Notes under the pieces: generated by a model | The model's database searches: none | The model's input: only the letters and a program-made list of their open reading frames with translations | Told to the model about the DNA's origin: nothing | Made by a program: the position numbers and the translations under genes | Shown: piece after piece, positions 34,898-45,999 of the stretch | How the letters are laid out: the number at the start of each line of letters is the position of its first letter | How positions within the stretch are numbered: the stretch's first letter is position 1 | Assembly: GCA_016165875.1 (NCBI GenBank) | Contig: JABBOT010000012.1 | Coordinates: forward strand, 12,832,984-12,896,983 | Direction: 5' to 3' | From: Acanthopleura granulata | Taxonomy: Eukaryota > Mollusca > Polyplacophora > Chitonida > Chitonidae | Length of the DNA: 64,000 nt

Positions 34898-34978
34898 TTG
34901 CTCGAGTGAAATTCGAACTCACGACTTAGAGTGTATAGTCCCACAGCTTTCCCAACTGAGCTACCAAGCCAGATGGGG
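34898..34978 (-). repeat. tRNA-like sequence (pseudo-tRNA or SINE head)
   Basis: On the minus strand: GGTAGCTCAGTTGGGAAAGC (D arm/A box) and GTGAGTTCGAATTTCAC (T arm, five base pairs possible, B box), at tRNA spacing. The acceptor arms (GGCTTGG and TCGAGCA) do not pair, and the anticodon stem is poor, so it is not an intact tRNA gene. Its place, just before module W, matches the tRNA-like end of module X in other copies. Confidence 0.5.
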
Positions 34979-34999
34979 ACGGCTTGTTTGTTACAGTCC

Positions 35000-35740
35000 A
35001 ATTATATGAAGTGAATGGTTTATTCGCAAATGCATACAACACTTATAGTATTATGTACAAACGTACGAACTGTTCAGTGTTTCGAAAGCAATTATCAATC
35101 ATCATCAGGGAATGCATCGAACAGATATGATTTCCATGGTGATATGATATGATTGTTAGCGGAGTAACAAGTAGTCCCGCAAGACGCACCAAAAGGTCAC
35201 ATATCAATCGCGAGAACTGTAAAAAGCAACAAAATTGAGTCTACTTGTATCGCCGTGATGAACCAGTTGAGCCTAAAAGTTCTGATAGTTTTTGCTATAT
35301 GGATGTGCTGACGAAACACAGACTCTAGTGAGGGATAAATAATGTCACCCGCAACTTATCCCCACTTTGATATATCCTAAAAGAGGTCAATTTATCAATT
35401 AAAAATGGAAAAAGTATCGCGCTCTTGAATCCAAAAACTACATTTCGGAATTAGGTTATGTTTACATTGTCTATTGTTTAAAACTCTGTCAACAGGGCGG
35501 GATGGCACGTGGACTGAAACTATACAACTTGCTCTATGTAAAGCATCCTGCTTCTTTAAACTGGTATAAACTTTCTAAATGCCATCCTGGTACACATCTC
35601 CGATAAATTCAACTCCGAAAATGTTCCAAGGTACATGTATATATTTACATGTTATAGGCTGCATTTTTGAACTGCATTATATCTTAAAACTAGTACTGGT
35701 AAATAAGTCTGTTCTCGCTTTTTACTCTCCAGTCATACGG
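35000..35740. other. No gene seen
   Basis: Around 35060-35115 the minus strand reads CCTGATGATGATTGATAATT then GCTTTCGAAACACTG, a style seen at the 3' ends of some retroelements. No coding part adjoins it, so this is only a suggestion. Confidence 0.35.
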
Positions 35741-35955
35741 TAGCAAATTAAAAAGAACCCAGCAATATGTTTAAGGAATATTAAACACAACCCATAAATT
35801 ATGCTAGTGATAGATCCATTCTACAGTTTATCTTAAGGTCAGACTCAAAGTAGCAAATTAAAAAAAAAACAGCAATATGTTTAAGGAATATTAAACACAA
35901 CCCATAAATTATGCTAGTGATAGATCCATTCTACAGTTTATATTTGGTTCAGACT
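35741..35955. repeat. 110-bp tandem duplication
   Basis: Unit 1 starts TAGCAAATTAAAAAGAACCC at 35741; unit 2 starts TAGCAAATTAAAAAAAAAAC at 35851. The next 80 bp (from CAGCAATATGTTTAAGGAAT to CCATTCTACAGTTTAT) are identical. Divergence is confined to an A-run and the last 20 bp, so the duplication is recent. Confidence 0.95.
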
Positions 35956-36267
35956 CTTAAGCATATATATTTATGACGCCAGGCTAGCAAAGTAACCACC
36001 AGTGAAAAGAGCTAGCTATGTACGTGTATTGCTGGTACCCATTTACAAAACGACATTATCCTTTATCATTCATGAAGCTATTCTCTCATTACATTTAAAG
36101 TAATAAACATCTGCAAATGCAAATCTTCATGTAAATCTGAGCGATACATGTACTGAGCCAACAAGGTGTGCATATATATGTATATTTGTCACAAGAGGGA
36201 AAGTTTGTTAGTAATTTGCCAAAGGTTCAAACAGTTCAGCTTTGGCACTGTGCTTTCTCCACCTCAA

Positions 36268-36330
36268 AAGTGACTGCCAGCCTGTAAGTGAAAAATTCTT
36301 GAGTTTGGCCTTAAAAAACAGACAAATACA
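36268..36330 (+). repeat. SINE tail fragment
   Basis: GACTGCCAGCCTGTAAGTGA and AAAATTCTTGAGTTTGGCCT match the pre-tail block; AAACAGACAAATAC is a decayed tail. Confidence 0.5.
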
Positions 36331-36349
36331 ATTATAAACAGTCTATAGC

Positions 36350-36738
36350 CATGGTTATATAGTAATAGTTCACAATTTATATTTATAAATTTAAAAGCAT
36401 AAAACTTTCCTGCCACCCTTAATTTTAAGAAAAATACTGACATCCATTCATATGAATACGTAACTTATTTCATTTGATACACACTGTTCAGGTACACAAA
36501 AGATGGATGGTTTACACTGGACACTTTGGTTTTCTGGACCCATAAGGCTGATCACCATGGCGTAGTTGAAAACATGCTTGAAATAAATATGTGTACATAA
36601 ATATATTACATAAGCTAAAACCATATAAATACAGTAATAGTTTACCATTTATATAAACTGAAGAGCATTCAAATTTCATGTTTCTCTTAATTTTTAGAAA
36701 TATACTACCCAGTATTCGTTAATATGGATATATAACTT
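36350..36738. repeat. Direct repeat of about 125 bp, 262 bp apart
   Basis: 36350-36475 and 36612-36738 align: GTAATAGTTCACAATTTATA versus GTAATAGTTTACCATTTATA, TTAATTTTAAGAAAAATACT versus TTAATTTTTAGAAATATACT, then ATTCATATGAATACGTAACT versus GTTAATATGGATATATAACT. They are older than the 110-bp duplication next door. Confidence 0.6.
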
Positions 36739-36742
36739 TATT
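36737..36742 (-). promoter_or_regulatory. AATAAA polyadenylation-type signal
   Basis: Hexamer on the minus strand 532 bp after the stop of the candidate gene at 37274-37501, in a plausible position for its 3' end. Confidence 0.3.
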
Positions 36743-37273
36743 GTTGTAAAGGATAGTGTTCAAATATGTAATAGTTTAGTTAATATATGTTGCACATACT
36801 ACAATAGCAATAACAAAACCATTTCCAGCTTTGCAAGGCAAGTGTTTTGTCTCAAGTATTATATCTGGTGCTGGAAGTCAATCAACCAAATGTCACCTAC
36901 ATGAGAACGGAACCACAGATTTGCTCATGAGCACTTGTCCACCATATCTCATAGATAGCTTAATGTCTTTTTATCATGCTTCATTTAGGGTGTCTAACAA
37001 GTTGGCAAAGTATAAATACAGAACAATATGTGGAAAACAGTTTTGAAAATTTTTTCAAATTTCCCAATGCACCATTTCAAAGCACAGTCTGAAAAGTACC
37101 AGAAGTACACGCATACAAGGCTGTGTCAGAAGAGAGTAGTATCCAAATCTTCTAATATATTATACATATAAGTCGGATGCATGTATGACATGCATGATCC
37201 TTCAAACTCGCCTTGCTCCAGTTCAAGTGTTTAGTTTCTTCTGTATCGTTCACACCTCTGTGGTAATGTCCTC

Positions 37274-37501
37274 TTAAGGCTGGGCTGGTTTCTCAACATA
37301 ACCAGCAGCAATCGGTGAAGCATGGAGGTAGAATAGTTTACCTCTATGGTGGAAGTCAACATCAGTGTTACGCACACATTTTGTTTCAAACCGTCCAACC
37401 TCCCTCAGCTGTATACCACATGGGAAAAAAGTTTTCTTAATTTCGTCCAGTAAAGGTGCACAAGCTTCACTTGCGTGATATTTACAAGAAATAACGCTCA
37501 T
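37274..37501 (-). CDS. Candidate small single-exon gene, unknown protein (75 aa)
   Basis: An ATG-initiated frame of 75 codons: starts MSVISCKYHASEACAP, middle FFPCGIQLREVGRFETK, end AAGYVEKPAQP. Composition is balanced (Cys at 6, 14 and others; several charged and aromatic residues), unlike the low-complexity or lopsided frames elsewhere. There is no signal peptide, no membrane segment and no domain that I recognise. It is not part of any repeat matched in the window, and an AATAAA lies downstream. A good donor-like site (AGAG/GTAAAC, about 37340) means the true exon may end after residue 54. It may be a host gene, a first exon, or a chance frame. Confidence 0.4.
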   Translation of the reverse strand: MSVISCKYHASEACAPLLDEIKKTFFPCGIQLREVGRFETKCVRNTDVDFHHRGKLFYLHASPIAAGYVEKPAQP

Positions 37502-37519
37502 AGAAGCCCCATTACACTG

Positions 37520-38350
37520 TCAACGACTTTGCTTTCGAACGCAATGTTGGCTCTTTTTTTTAGCCTTCAGAGGACAAATATGCAGGGCGGCGCGGCTAAT
37601 CATCCTTTGATGTCGGTAGTGTCACGCAATATAGTTTGGCGCAATATATTCCTCACTTTGATTTAAGAATTCTCATAATTGTGCCAGTGTCACGAGGAGA
37701 ACTTTTGACATAATATATGTGTAACAGCGAGTTAGGGCATCTATACAACGCTGGAGTCTTGTATGCATTGTATCATTGTGGGGACATCCATGATAAAATC
37801 CAAACAACATGTTTTCATAGTGCAGGGTTTAATTTGTTTATAACCTTGTTTGTTTATGAACTTCAAGTAATCTGCAAAATAAATAAATAAATAAATAAAC
37901 ATTTTAGCTATAATGATACAAATGTGGCTCAATATTGTTTCTGGGCTCACAGATATTCGCCGCTATTAAAAAAGACTTGTTTCGGTTTGGACCATTTTTA
38001 TTCCGTCAAGCCATTATAATGATTGTAATTCTTAGCTCGTCTTCATTAGAAGAAAATGAAAAAGGTAAAAGCCTTTTTTTCTGGGAATTAAGTTAATAAT
38101 CCCCGCGTGTAATGCAACTTCCCCATTCTTATGAAATCACCAACACATTATGTTGCCGTTATTTTCCTTTACACTCTTCAAGGTCAAACAACACTGGAAT
38201 CCTAGCTCTGCGTTTAAATTTAACAAATTACGCTTTCTGTTCCATATTAATTCTGTCCATCCGAATCACGCTCAAGGTTTAAAGAAACTCGACATAAACT
38301 CGAAGAAATATTTAATTTAATTTCTCATTAATGTGTTTTCTCTGAAATGT
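37520..38350. other. No gene seen; (AAAT)n at 37876-37901
   Basis: Upstream side of the candidate small gene. Apart from six AAAT units, no repeat or promoter element could be identified with confidence. Confidence 0.4.
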
Positions 38351-38354
38351 TCTC

Positions 38355-39320
38355 TGAGTGCTCCAAGCAGATGGGGCTGCGGTAGCCGAGGTTATGGCAC
38401 CTGGTGGACGCCAGGAACAGAACATCAAAGGCATAGTCTCTCCCTACATCTGGTAGAACTGTATCTGACAGGACTATTTATTTTCTCGTCACTGGTTTTC
38501 ACCATAGCCCCAATGAATATTGTGCTTAGCAGTCTCAGGTTCAAATCCAGTTAAATCCCGCTAGTCTTTTTTCTCTCCCTTTTTTTTTTTCAAGTATCAT
38601 AAAATTATTAGACAATCCAGACTAGTCCTGGCACTCTGAGGTTCAATTCCAGTCGATTTCTTATTATTTTTGCATGGAAATTTTTTCCCCACAATTTTTA
38701 TTTTTCAACCTGACCTACTTCGGACAGCATGTTGCCATGAATATAATGTGTTATGTCATTTTCTCAAGAAGGGTTTATCCGATCAAGCTGAATTTTAAAA
38801 CGCAGACACAACGTATTGGGGCAAATTGCGTGTGGAAAAATCATTTTCATATCTTGAACACTGTGGAAATGCACAGATTACCGAAGTTGTCACAAGACCA
38901 AAAGTTTTTGAATTTAACTATTTTAAGTATTCTACTTGATGTAGTTTCAGATTTTGATCACGAATCTGATTTTATTTTTTGCCTGAGATGTACACTTTTG
39001 CCGCAAATTACGATCAAAGTTCGAAAAATATCCCAATATTTGGATGTCACGTGAGAGAAAAACCGTTACAGCTGTAATGCTGGAAATTACGGAGTGCAAG
39101 GGGCCAGATATGTACTATGCAAGGTGCGAAAAAGCAAAATTTCACCACATTTAGAGGTCAGGTGATAGGTATCCGTTAGAGCTGTAAAGTTGGACATCGC
39201 TGAGCGCAGTTTACTATGAGAATGGAAATTATCCCTGCTGCACTGTATTCTTTATGTCTTTTGTTATTGGCTATGGGCAAAAGATCAAAACTGATAGGAC
39301 ACCTATTGAAATCGTTCGGA
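38355..39320 (+). repeat. SR repeat, R half (copy R1)
   Basis: Collinear with 42575-43545: ATCAAAGGCATAGTCTCTCC, CACTGGTTTTCACCATAGCC, CAAGTATCATAAAATTATTA, AAATCATTTTCATATCTTGA, and near the end GGCAAAAGATCAAAACTG. Includes GGTTCAAATCC (38538) and GGTTCAATTCC (38640), both matching a Pol III B box. It ends in ATCGTTCGGATTATTATTAT at 39311, a word also present at the edge of the 3-kb copy. A 126-codon frame inside is not conserved. Confidence 0.7.
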
Positions 39321-39321
39321 T

Positions 39322-40860
39322 TATTATTATTTTTATTTATTCAATTTTGTCGGAAAGATATAGGCTAGAGCGTTTGACCGATTGACTTGAAATTTTGCAG
39401 TGATTTTGTCTAATATCAGCAATTCAGGTTTTTCTAGGTCACGTGGCTTGGCAGCCATATTTGAATTTATAAATAAACGTTTAAACGTCTTGTTCTCAAG
39501 AACGCCTATACGGATTGATATAAAATTTAATACGCAGGTAGACCGTTCCGAGATACAATAAGGTGTTGACAAAATCGTTTACCTCCGGTAAAAACTGTGA
39601 AAGCTGGCCATTGGTCGAACTTGTGACGTCACAAGGGGTTTTGAAATTTCCTTTTTTTTTTAACGTATTCCCATATTTTTGGGGGTGAGGATTCCGAGTC
39701 TGCCTTTGTTTTTTGTGTATCTTTGTAACTTTTTCAGATATGGTCAAAAAAGTTTTTTAATTACGTAATTTTAATGGCCTGTAACTTTGAGAGCTAGATA
39801 TCTGATAAATTGTAGGTTAAAGTGTGCGCTTTCAGCAGCGTGCCAACGGATTTGAGCTACGATCAATAGTTTTCTCGCTAGAAGTGTTTTGATGACACCA
39901 GCCTATTTCAGAAATAGAAATGTCAGCCTGTGCATTTAACATAGGCTTTGGAGGTAACTGTGTATTACTTACTATATATGCGCTGTGCTGTCTCTGACAG
40001 CTATATTTATTAAGGTTCAACAGAGGTTACCTGTATGCGCTTAGACATATCTCTGCTATCTGCTCTTTAATAGTGTGTAATGATAATTTCCTCAACCAAC
40101 GACGCATTGCCAGTTTCACTTGGGCACTTTACCATGCGTGGCTTAAAGGCATTGGTATTTAAAATAATCAGTTCCGGTGAAAGGAGAAGTTGCCTTTGTA
40201 AAGTTCACCTTACAATACCATTGTGGCTCCTGCACACAAAAACTGTCATACAGTGAAAGAGACCAACTAGTTCGTTGTACTACTTGCCGCACAGCACAGA
40301 AGTCAGGAACCGTAAAAAGAATGTATTCGGCCTTACTATAGTTAGAAAACAACACCATCAGATATTCTGCTTCATCTGAGGTCCTGGATGAAGCGTTTAC
40401 ATTTGTCGGACAAAAAGTACTAGATGCTCAAGAAGCCAAAGAATATCTTCTGTGTCTTGATACTGTCACCATACAGCCAGGACCACACAACACCATTACA
40501 AAGCTGTACCTGCAGCAGCCCACAACACAATCTCCAGAAGACTCAAAATCAAAAACCAGCCAAAAACTAACTCTGCAATTTTCTGGCACACCCAAATTTC
40601 CATTTAAGTGTTTTTCAAAAGTTTCTTCCCACCTTAATGCTTTCCCCCATCGAATAAGTGATATTTTTGCAAATATTTCCATTATTTACGTTCAAAAACG
40701 TGTATTTCACTCTCATCCTGTTTCAGTAGGTTTTACAGGCTCCTAAGGCATCTGATGTTAGTCGTATTTGACGATAATGAGATCAAAAATTTATTGGTCT
40801 ATAAGGATCGCTACGACAACTAATGACGTGGACCCTGACCGAAACTGCTATGCAGTTCTA
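39322..40860. other. Diverged S-like sequence, then nothing recognised
   Basis: 39322-39560 has the layout of the S half (ATT run, AAATTTTGCAGT, GGTCACGTGG, CAAGAACGCCTATAC) but is much more diverged than the other copies. From about 39800 to 40860 no gene or repeat match is seen. Confidence 0.4.
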
Positions 40861-40862
40861 GT

Positions 40863-42062
40863 TATTATTATTTTTTTAGTCCTCTCGTAAGATGGCAATA
40901 TCTCCCAAACTACTAAAGTTAGAGAATTCAAACTCTGCAGTCTTGATGATAAACATATCAAACACATTTTGACGTTTAGTGGCTATTGAGTGGTCACGTG
41001 ATTTAACGTCCCTTTTGAATTTCATTATTAAGCTTCAAAAATCTTCTCCTCACAAACGGCTATACCTGTTGGAGGGATATTCCACTTGTTGTTTTTAGGT
41101 GGATGGCCCTATTCAATTTCTTTTGCACGTTAAATCTGATACGTAAATTAGCCTGCAATTGACCTAGGAAGATACGTAAAATTTATGTCACCTCTAAATC
41201 TTGCTTAAAATGATTAACCAAACATACTGTCTGGTGCTCCTTGTAACAATTACAAATATGCAAGCATTACTTTTGTATAGTTTTTAAGTTATGACAAAAA
41301 AAAAAACAACAAAAATTTTTCCAAACCCTCCCATTGGAATAACACTGAATCTTCGTGCAGCATGACATGAAATCTTTACTTGGGTTAAGTCAATGGCATA
41401 CAGAAAAAGCCTCGTATGGTAATTCCCGGTGTGTATCAGCCCGCGGAAAACATTTGAAGCTTGAATCACTCCAGCGTCTGTCATGGTTGCATTTCTAAAT
41501 GTTAGGACAACGTTTTCTTGCTGTCTTTCGCTATCGAATGTATGCTGAAGGTCAAAGCTGGATTTTGTGTGTGCGGGTCTAAAGTATTAGAGATTATATG
41601 AGTGATAGTTGGCAGTTTAAGGTTCAAATCCAGTTCGTTTAATTTCAATTTGGTCATGCTTTTTCTCCGTTTTTCCTCCTTTGTTATTACAGTTTAGGCA
41701 TGCAGAGCGTACATGGCCGAACCCCGGAATTGCTGTGCCAGACATCTATATTTGGTATTAGGGGTGGACGTTTGAAACCAATCACCGCAGTTTGCCGCAA
41801 AAACAGGGGGAAAACCTCGCAACAGTGTAACCCCTCTGTCTGTTGTTACCGGCTTTGAGAAAGAGATCAAAACTGCTTTGTCTCTAGTACAAGGCCTATT
41901 GTACACGGTGTATAGCAGTCTTGGGTTCAATTCCAGCGTATTCCTTTTCAGTTTTATTACTATGTTTTCCTTCATTTTATTTTTATGAAATTTATATCAG
42001 ACTACCAGAAATGGTAATTACGTAATAGAGTTGACCCCGGTAACGCTGTTGGACAACAGCTA
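40863..42062 (+). repeat. SR repeat, S half plus partial R
   Basis: Starts TTATTATTATTTTTTTAGTC and CCTCTCGTAAGATGGCAATA; matches 42062-42575 through CAACTTTT-type words, CAAATTAGCC-like words and CTGTCTGGTGCTCC. From about 41570 it holds short R-like pieces with B box-like words GGTTCAAATCC (41621) and GGTTCAATTCC (41924), and GAGATCAAAACTG (41862). Confidence 0.6.
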
Positions 42063-43545
42063 TAATTATTATTATTTTTAATCCTCTCGTAAAATTGGAA
42101 TATCTCCAAAACTACTAAAGGTAGAGAATCGAAACTTTGCAGTCTTAATAATCAACATATGAACCAACTTTTGACGTTTAGTGTCTATTGGTCAGTCACG
42201 GGATTTTGAATGTTATCGTCAACCTTAAAAAAACTTCTTCTCAAAAACGAGCAAAGCTGTGGAAAGGAAATTCTGTTGCTGCTTTAAGTTAGATGGCCCT
42301 ACCCAATTTCATTTGCAAGTTAAGTCTGATATGCAAATTAGGCTGTAATTGACCTCGGAAGTTACGTGAATATGACGTCACCTCTAAATACTTTTTAAAA
42401 TGATCAAATAAACATGCTGTCTGGTAATCCTTCTTGTCAGGATTACAAATCTATCAGAATTAGTTTCGTACTTTGTATGGTTTTTACGTTTTTGTCCCCC
42501 CCCCAAAGAGAAAGATTTGTCAAAATCCTCCTATATAAATAACATGGGAGCTTTGTGCAAGACTTCACGAAAGCATATGCTGCGGTTTGGCTGACCACAG
42601 GGCAGGTTTTCTAATTCTGTCGGGCGTCGGGAGCAGCAGATCAAAGGCAAAATCTGTCTGTACATGTGGCTGTGATCTGGTATCTGAGAGCACTGTTTAT
42701 ATTTTTTTTTCACTGGCTTTCACCATAGCTCCAGTGAACCCTGTACCTAACAGTCTCAGGTTCAAATAAATTTAAATCCTGACAGTCCTTTTTTTTCTCG
42801 TTTTTATGAAATGCGGATGAGGACATCTCGTCCCACGCCTCGAGCGCGATTTGCACCGTCCTTGTGTCTCCCAGACAAGGACATGGAGATGCCCCCATCC
42901 GGCTTCCATACTTTTTTTTTTTCAAGTATCATGAAATTATTAGGCACTGCGGACGTGTCCTCGCACTTTGAGGTTCAAATACAGTCTATTTCTTATCATT
43001 TTTACAGGGAAACTATTTTTCAGCCAGACCTGCTTTGGATGTCATATTGCCATTAATATAATGTGTTAACATGTCATTTACTCCAGACGGGTTGATCCGA
43101 TGGAGATGAAATTTAAAACGCAGACAGAATACGTCGGGGCAAATTACTTTTGGAAAAATCATTTTCATATCTTGAAAACTGTGGAAATGTACTGATTACC
43201 GAAGTTGCCAGGTGACCAAAAGTTTTGATATATACTTTTGACACAAATTACGATCAAAGTTCGCAAAAATGCAATTTTCACCATAGTTGGAGAGAAGACC
43301 GTTACAGCCATAATGCTGACAATCACTGAGTGCAAAAGGCCAGGTGTGTACTATACAAAGGGGGAAAAATTTTCCCATATTTAGAGGTCACGCGACACGG
43401 AACCGTTATAGCTGTAACGCTGAAAATTGCTCATTGCGGTTTACCATGAGAATGGAAATCATCCTTGCTACACTATATTCTTTATGTTGTTTGTCATGGG
43501 TTCTGAGCAAAAGATCAAAGCTGTGTTTTCTCCACGGTGGTTTTT
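42062..43545 (+). repeat. SR repeat, most complete unit
   Basis: S half at 42062-42575 and R half at 42575-43545 joined without a break, so the family unit is about 1.5 kb. It is the reference for the other copies. Decayed B box-like words GGTTCAAATAA (42759) and GGTTCAAATAC (42972) stand where R1 has intact ones. A 112-bp segment at 42801-42912 is extra relative to R1. Confidence 0.7.
42801..42912. other. GC-richer 112-bp insert in SR unit
   Basis: R1 passes directly from CTCTCCC into a T run and CAAGTATCAT; here 112 bp intervene. The insert is visibly richer in G and C than its surroundings and has a perfect inverted repeat, GTCCTTGT (42858-42865) with ACAAGGAC (42875-42882). T runs flank it on both sides. 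Confidence 0.6.
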
Positions 43546-43790
43546 AGTAGTAGATCCGAATCCAGCTAAATTTTGCTAGTCTTTATAAAGTCTTTATAAT
43601 AATCATGAAATTATTAGGCACCGCAGACTAGTCCAGCAATCTGTTTCTGATAAGTTTTAAATTGACTTGCAGTATACAGCCAAGAATTTTTTTTTGTCCC
43701 CACAATTTCTATTTTTCAACGTGACCTACCTAAAAATCATTCTCGTACCTTGAGCACTGAGGAAATACTACACCCTACATCTTCTTGGAC
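43545..43790 (+). repeat. SR repeat, partial R half (copy R3)
   Basis: Follows the previous unit directly. ATCCGAATCCAGCTAAATTT, ATCATGAAATTATTAGGCAC, CCCCACAATTTCTATTTTTC and AAAATCATTCTCGTACCTTG are in R order, with internal deletions. Confidence 0.6.
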
Positions 43791-43929
43791 GACTCGAAAC
43801 TAATTAATTCATGTATTTCTTTTCCTCTCACCGGTTTGTACCATTTCAGTGGGCATTGTATTTATTGGTCTCCGGTCGAAACGTGAGTGAAAGGGTAGTT
43901 AGTAGTGGGTCAGAATAGCTCATGGGTCT

Positions 43930-44112
43930 TTCAATACTACCATCGCTGAGTGGTTACATCTGGCCATGACAATCGTGCGTGCGAACGTCAGGGAGCAATC
44001 TGTGGATGGCAGTCTGTATCCGGTTTCGTGGCACCTGAATGGTGAAAACATAACACAAGTAAAATATTCTTGAGTATTGCGTAAAACGTCAGTTATATGT
44101 AAGTAAATAAAT
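43930..44112 (+). repeat. tRNA-derived SINE, old copy
   Basis: Head CATCGCTGAGTGGTTACATC, body CTGTGGATGGCAGTCTGTAT and CCGGTTTCGTGGCACC, tail AAATATTCTTGAGTATTGCG TAAAACGTCAG followed by AAGTAAATAAATTAA. All modules are present but diverged. Confidence 0.65.
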
Positions 44113-44114
44113 TA

Positions 44115-45150
44115 ATGCCGTTCAACAGACTATGATGTGCTTCTTGAGGATAAGGAATCTGTTCTTTTACACTGTTCTGCTTTTAAGTAATGACCGCAAA
44201 ATTTGTTAAATTTTAGTGATTACACGGGAGTTTTGTGCATAGCATGAACAGATATAGTGTAATAGTGATGAAAGACGATGGCACGCAGTGCTTCCTGGCG
44301 TAAAGGCTCGTTACCGGTAAATTCTTCTGTCGTAATAAAACCACAATGAATCTCCATGTATAAAGAAGAGAACAACATGAAGGAGTAAAAGTACCTGACA
44401 TTTCTCGACGTCATATGTGCACTGATCATGTCGTTCTCTTCACAAGGCCTGCAGGAATTTACAGGTGAAGAATACGCCACATCTACTGAATCTTTTTATG
44501 TTTGAAATAAGCAAATCAGTAGATACACACCGACATGGGATGATAAAGACGACATATTTAATACGTAAAAGCGTAAATTAGTCTAATTCTAACTATAACT
44601 TAAGTAACTGAACTTTCAAAGTTTCACACTGACCTGTATAAGAGACAAAGCTGAGATGGGGATAGCTTTCAACAATTCATTTATTAGAAACGATGTCACA
44701 AATTTAAATTTAATCGATATTATAATACATTTCTTACTGTACAACATACAAAAACATACAATAATAAGGATTGCATGGGTATTACATACAAAGCGCACTG
44801 TGTTCTGACTCCTGTTATACTGACCAGCATGCAATGGGATTTGGGCAGCCATAAATAACCAAAACATAAACATATTGACATCTCTGGCTTTGAATCAAAA
44901 ATAATATCTGTGAGGAAATGGCCATGTTGCAAAAATAACATTGGGCCGTTGATCTTGGTTTTAAAATTACCAACTGTCAAACTTTGTAAACAACAACAGC
45001 TTTTTCATTTGATATGATTTAGACACAAATGTTTTGTCAGAGGTTAATGCGCGGTATTTTCAGGAACAGATTGATTAATATCGCGTGATGCACAATGTGT
45101 TATCAAAATCATATATAAGAATACGAAAAAAGAGTTATAACGCATGCTCT
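44115..45150. other. No gene seen
   Basis: Overlapping minus-strand frames of 62-86 codons at 44213-44980 are in different frames and show no domain. It is the 3' flank of the Helentron remnant. Confidence 0.35.
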
Positions 45151-45151
45151 T

Positions 45152-45156
<5 letters not shown>

Positions 45157-45191
<35 letters not shown>
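45157..45191. repeat. (TA)n microsatellite
   Basis: Uninterrupted run of about 17 TA units, 90 bp from the end of the endonuclease remnant. Confidence 0.95.
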
Positions 45192-45194
<3 letters not shown>

Positions 45195-45281
45195 CCCATT
45201 CAGATTACAATGAATGAAATGTTTTAATGAGAAGCAGCGTATTAGCAATATTGGGTGCTGGGTAATTTGCGTGTTATGCAG

Positions 45282-45905
45282 TTATGTTCGGAGTTGGATG
45301 CTGACGGCTTCGTGGTGACTGTAGTATGTTGGAAGTACCTCTACCAATACGTTTTCGACTTGTTGGATGTAGGCGTGATCAAGCAAGGTCCGCTGCTGAG
45401 TCGGATCTGTTACAAAATGGCTGAAAACCCCTTTGTTCCATAAGTTTACACATGGAGATGGCCTTGATAATGTTCTCATTGAAGTCACCCATCACGACAC
45501 ACGGGCAGGCGAATTTGCCCAGTTTTGCTACATGATGCCTGAAAACATCGATCCTGTAACACGCAAGTCTGTATACTATAGCGGTCACCATATTATAAGC
45601 AGGAGAGTAGAAGGCAACGTACACCAAATTAGTCACTGGTAGGCGAAATATTTCGCAATGAGTAGCTACATTATAAGACAGCCCAACATGACCATGAGCC
45701 TGGTGCTTCAAGTCAGCAAAGATCTATTCGGAAATGTCGTAGCAGTCTGCTCTAGGTCTGTGGTGAAAGATGAATCCATGCAGTTCGTGGATATTCCGTG
45801 ATTCAGAAGCCATCTTTCGGTGAGAAAATCTCTATTTACCAGACTTTGTCACAGTTTAGACCCTCGTGATGGTTTCGTAGGCCTTGGATGTTGTGGACAG
45901 TCAGC
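45282..45905 (-). pseudogene. Endonuclease domain (EEP/AP-like) of Helentron
   Basis: Starts with LTVHNIQGLRNHHEGLNCDK (45905-45845), the usual opening of such domains. It continues with YVAFYSPAYN (about 45620) and the catalytic VMGDFNEN (45490-45473), and ends with DPTQQRTLLDHAYI and PTYYSHHEAVSIQL (about 45290). The YSHHEAV segment aligns with the family's SDH motif, with His in place of Asp. The domain acts as the DNA-nicking partner in elements of this type. At least two stops and a frame change break it between 45845 and 45711 and around 45400. Confidence 0.75.
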
Positions 45906-45999
45906 TGACAGCTAGGCTCAAAAGGTTTATGAACCACTTCCGGTGATCAGAAAAGGACTCATGCTGACATAGCTTTAGAAACCATTTCGTTACAATAAA

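Noticed and set aside
34898..34978. Functional tRNA gene
   Set aside because: The A and B box regions are good, but the acceptor stem does not pair and the anticodon stem is poor; kept only as tRNA-like.
38674..39054. 126-codon plus-strand frame
   Set aside because: It lies inside the R half of the SR repeat, and the homologous stretch at 42990-43330 does not keep the frame open.
44213..44980. Cluster of minus-strand frames as part of the Helentron
   Set aside because: They lie beyond the endonuclease end and show none of its motifs.
45157..45191. TA run as a promoter element
   Set aside because: Pure dinucleotide repeat without other core-promoter features.
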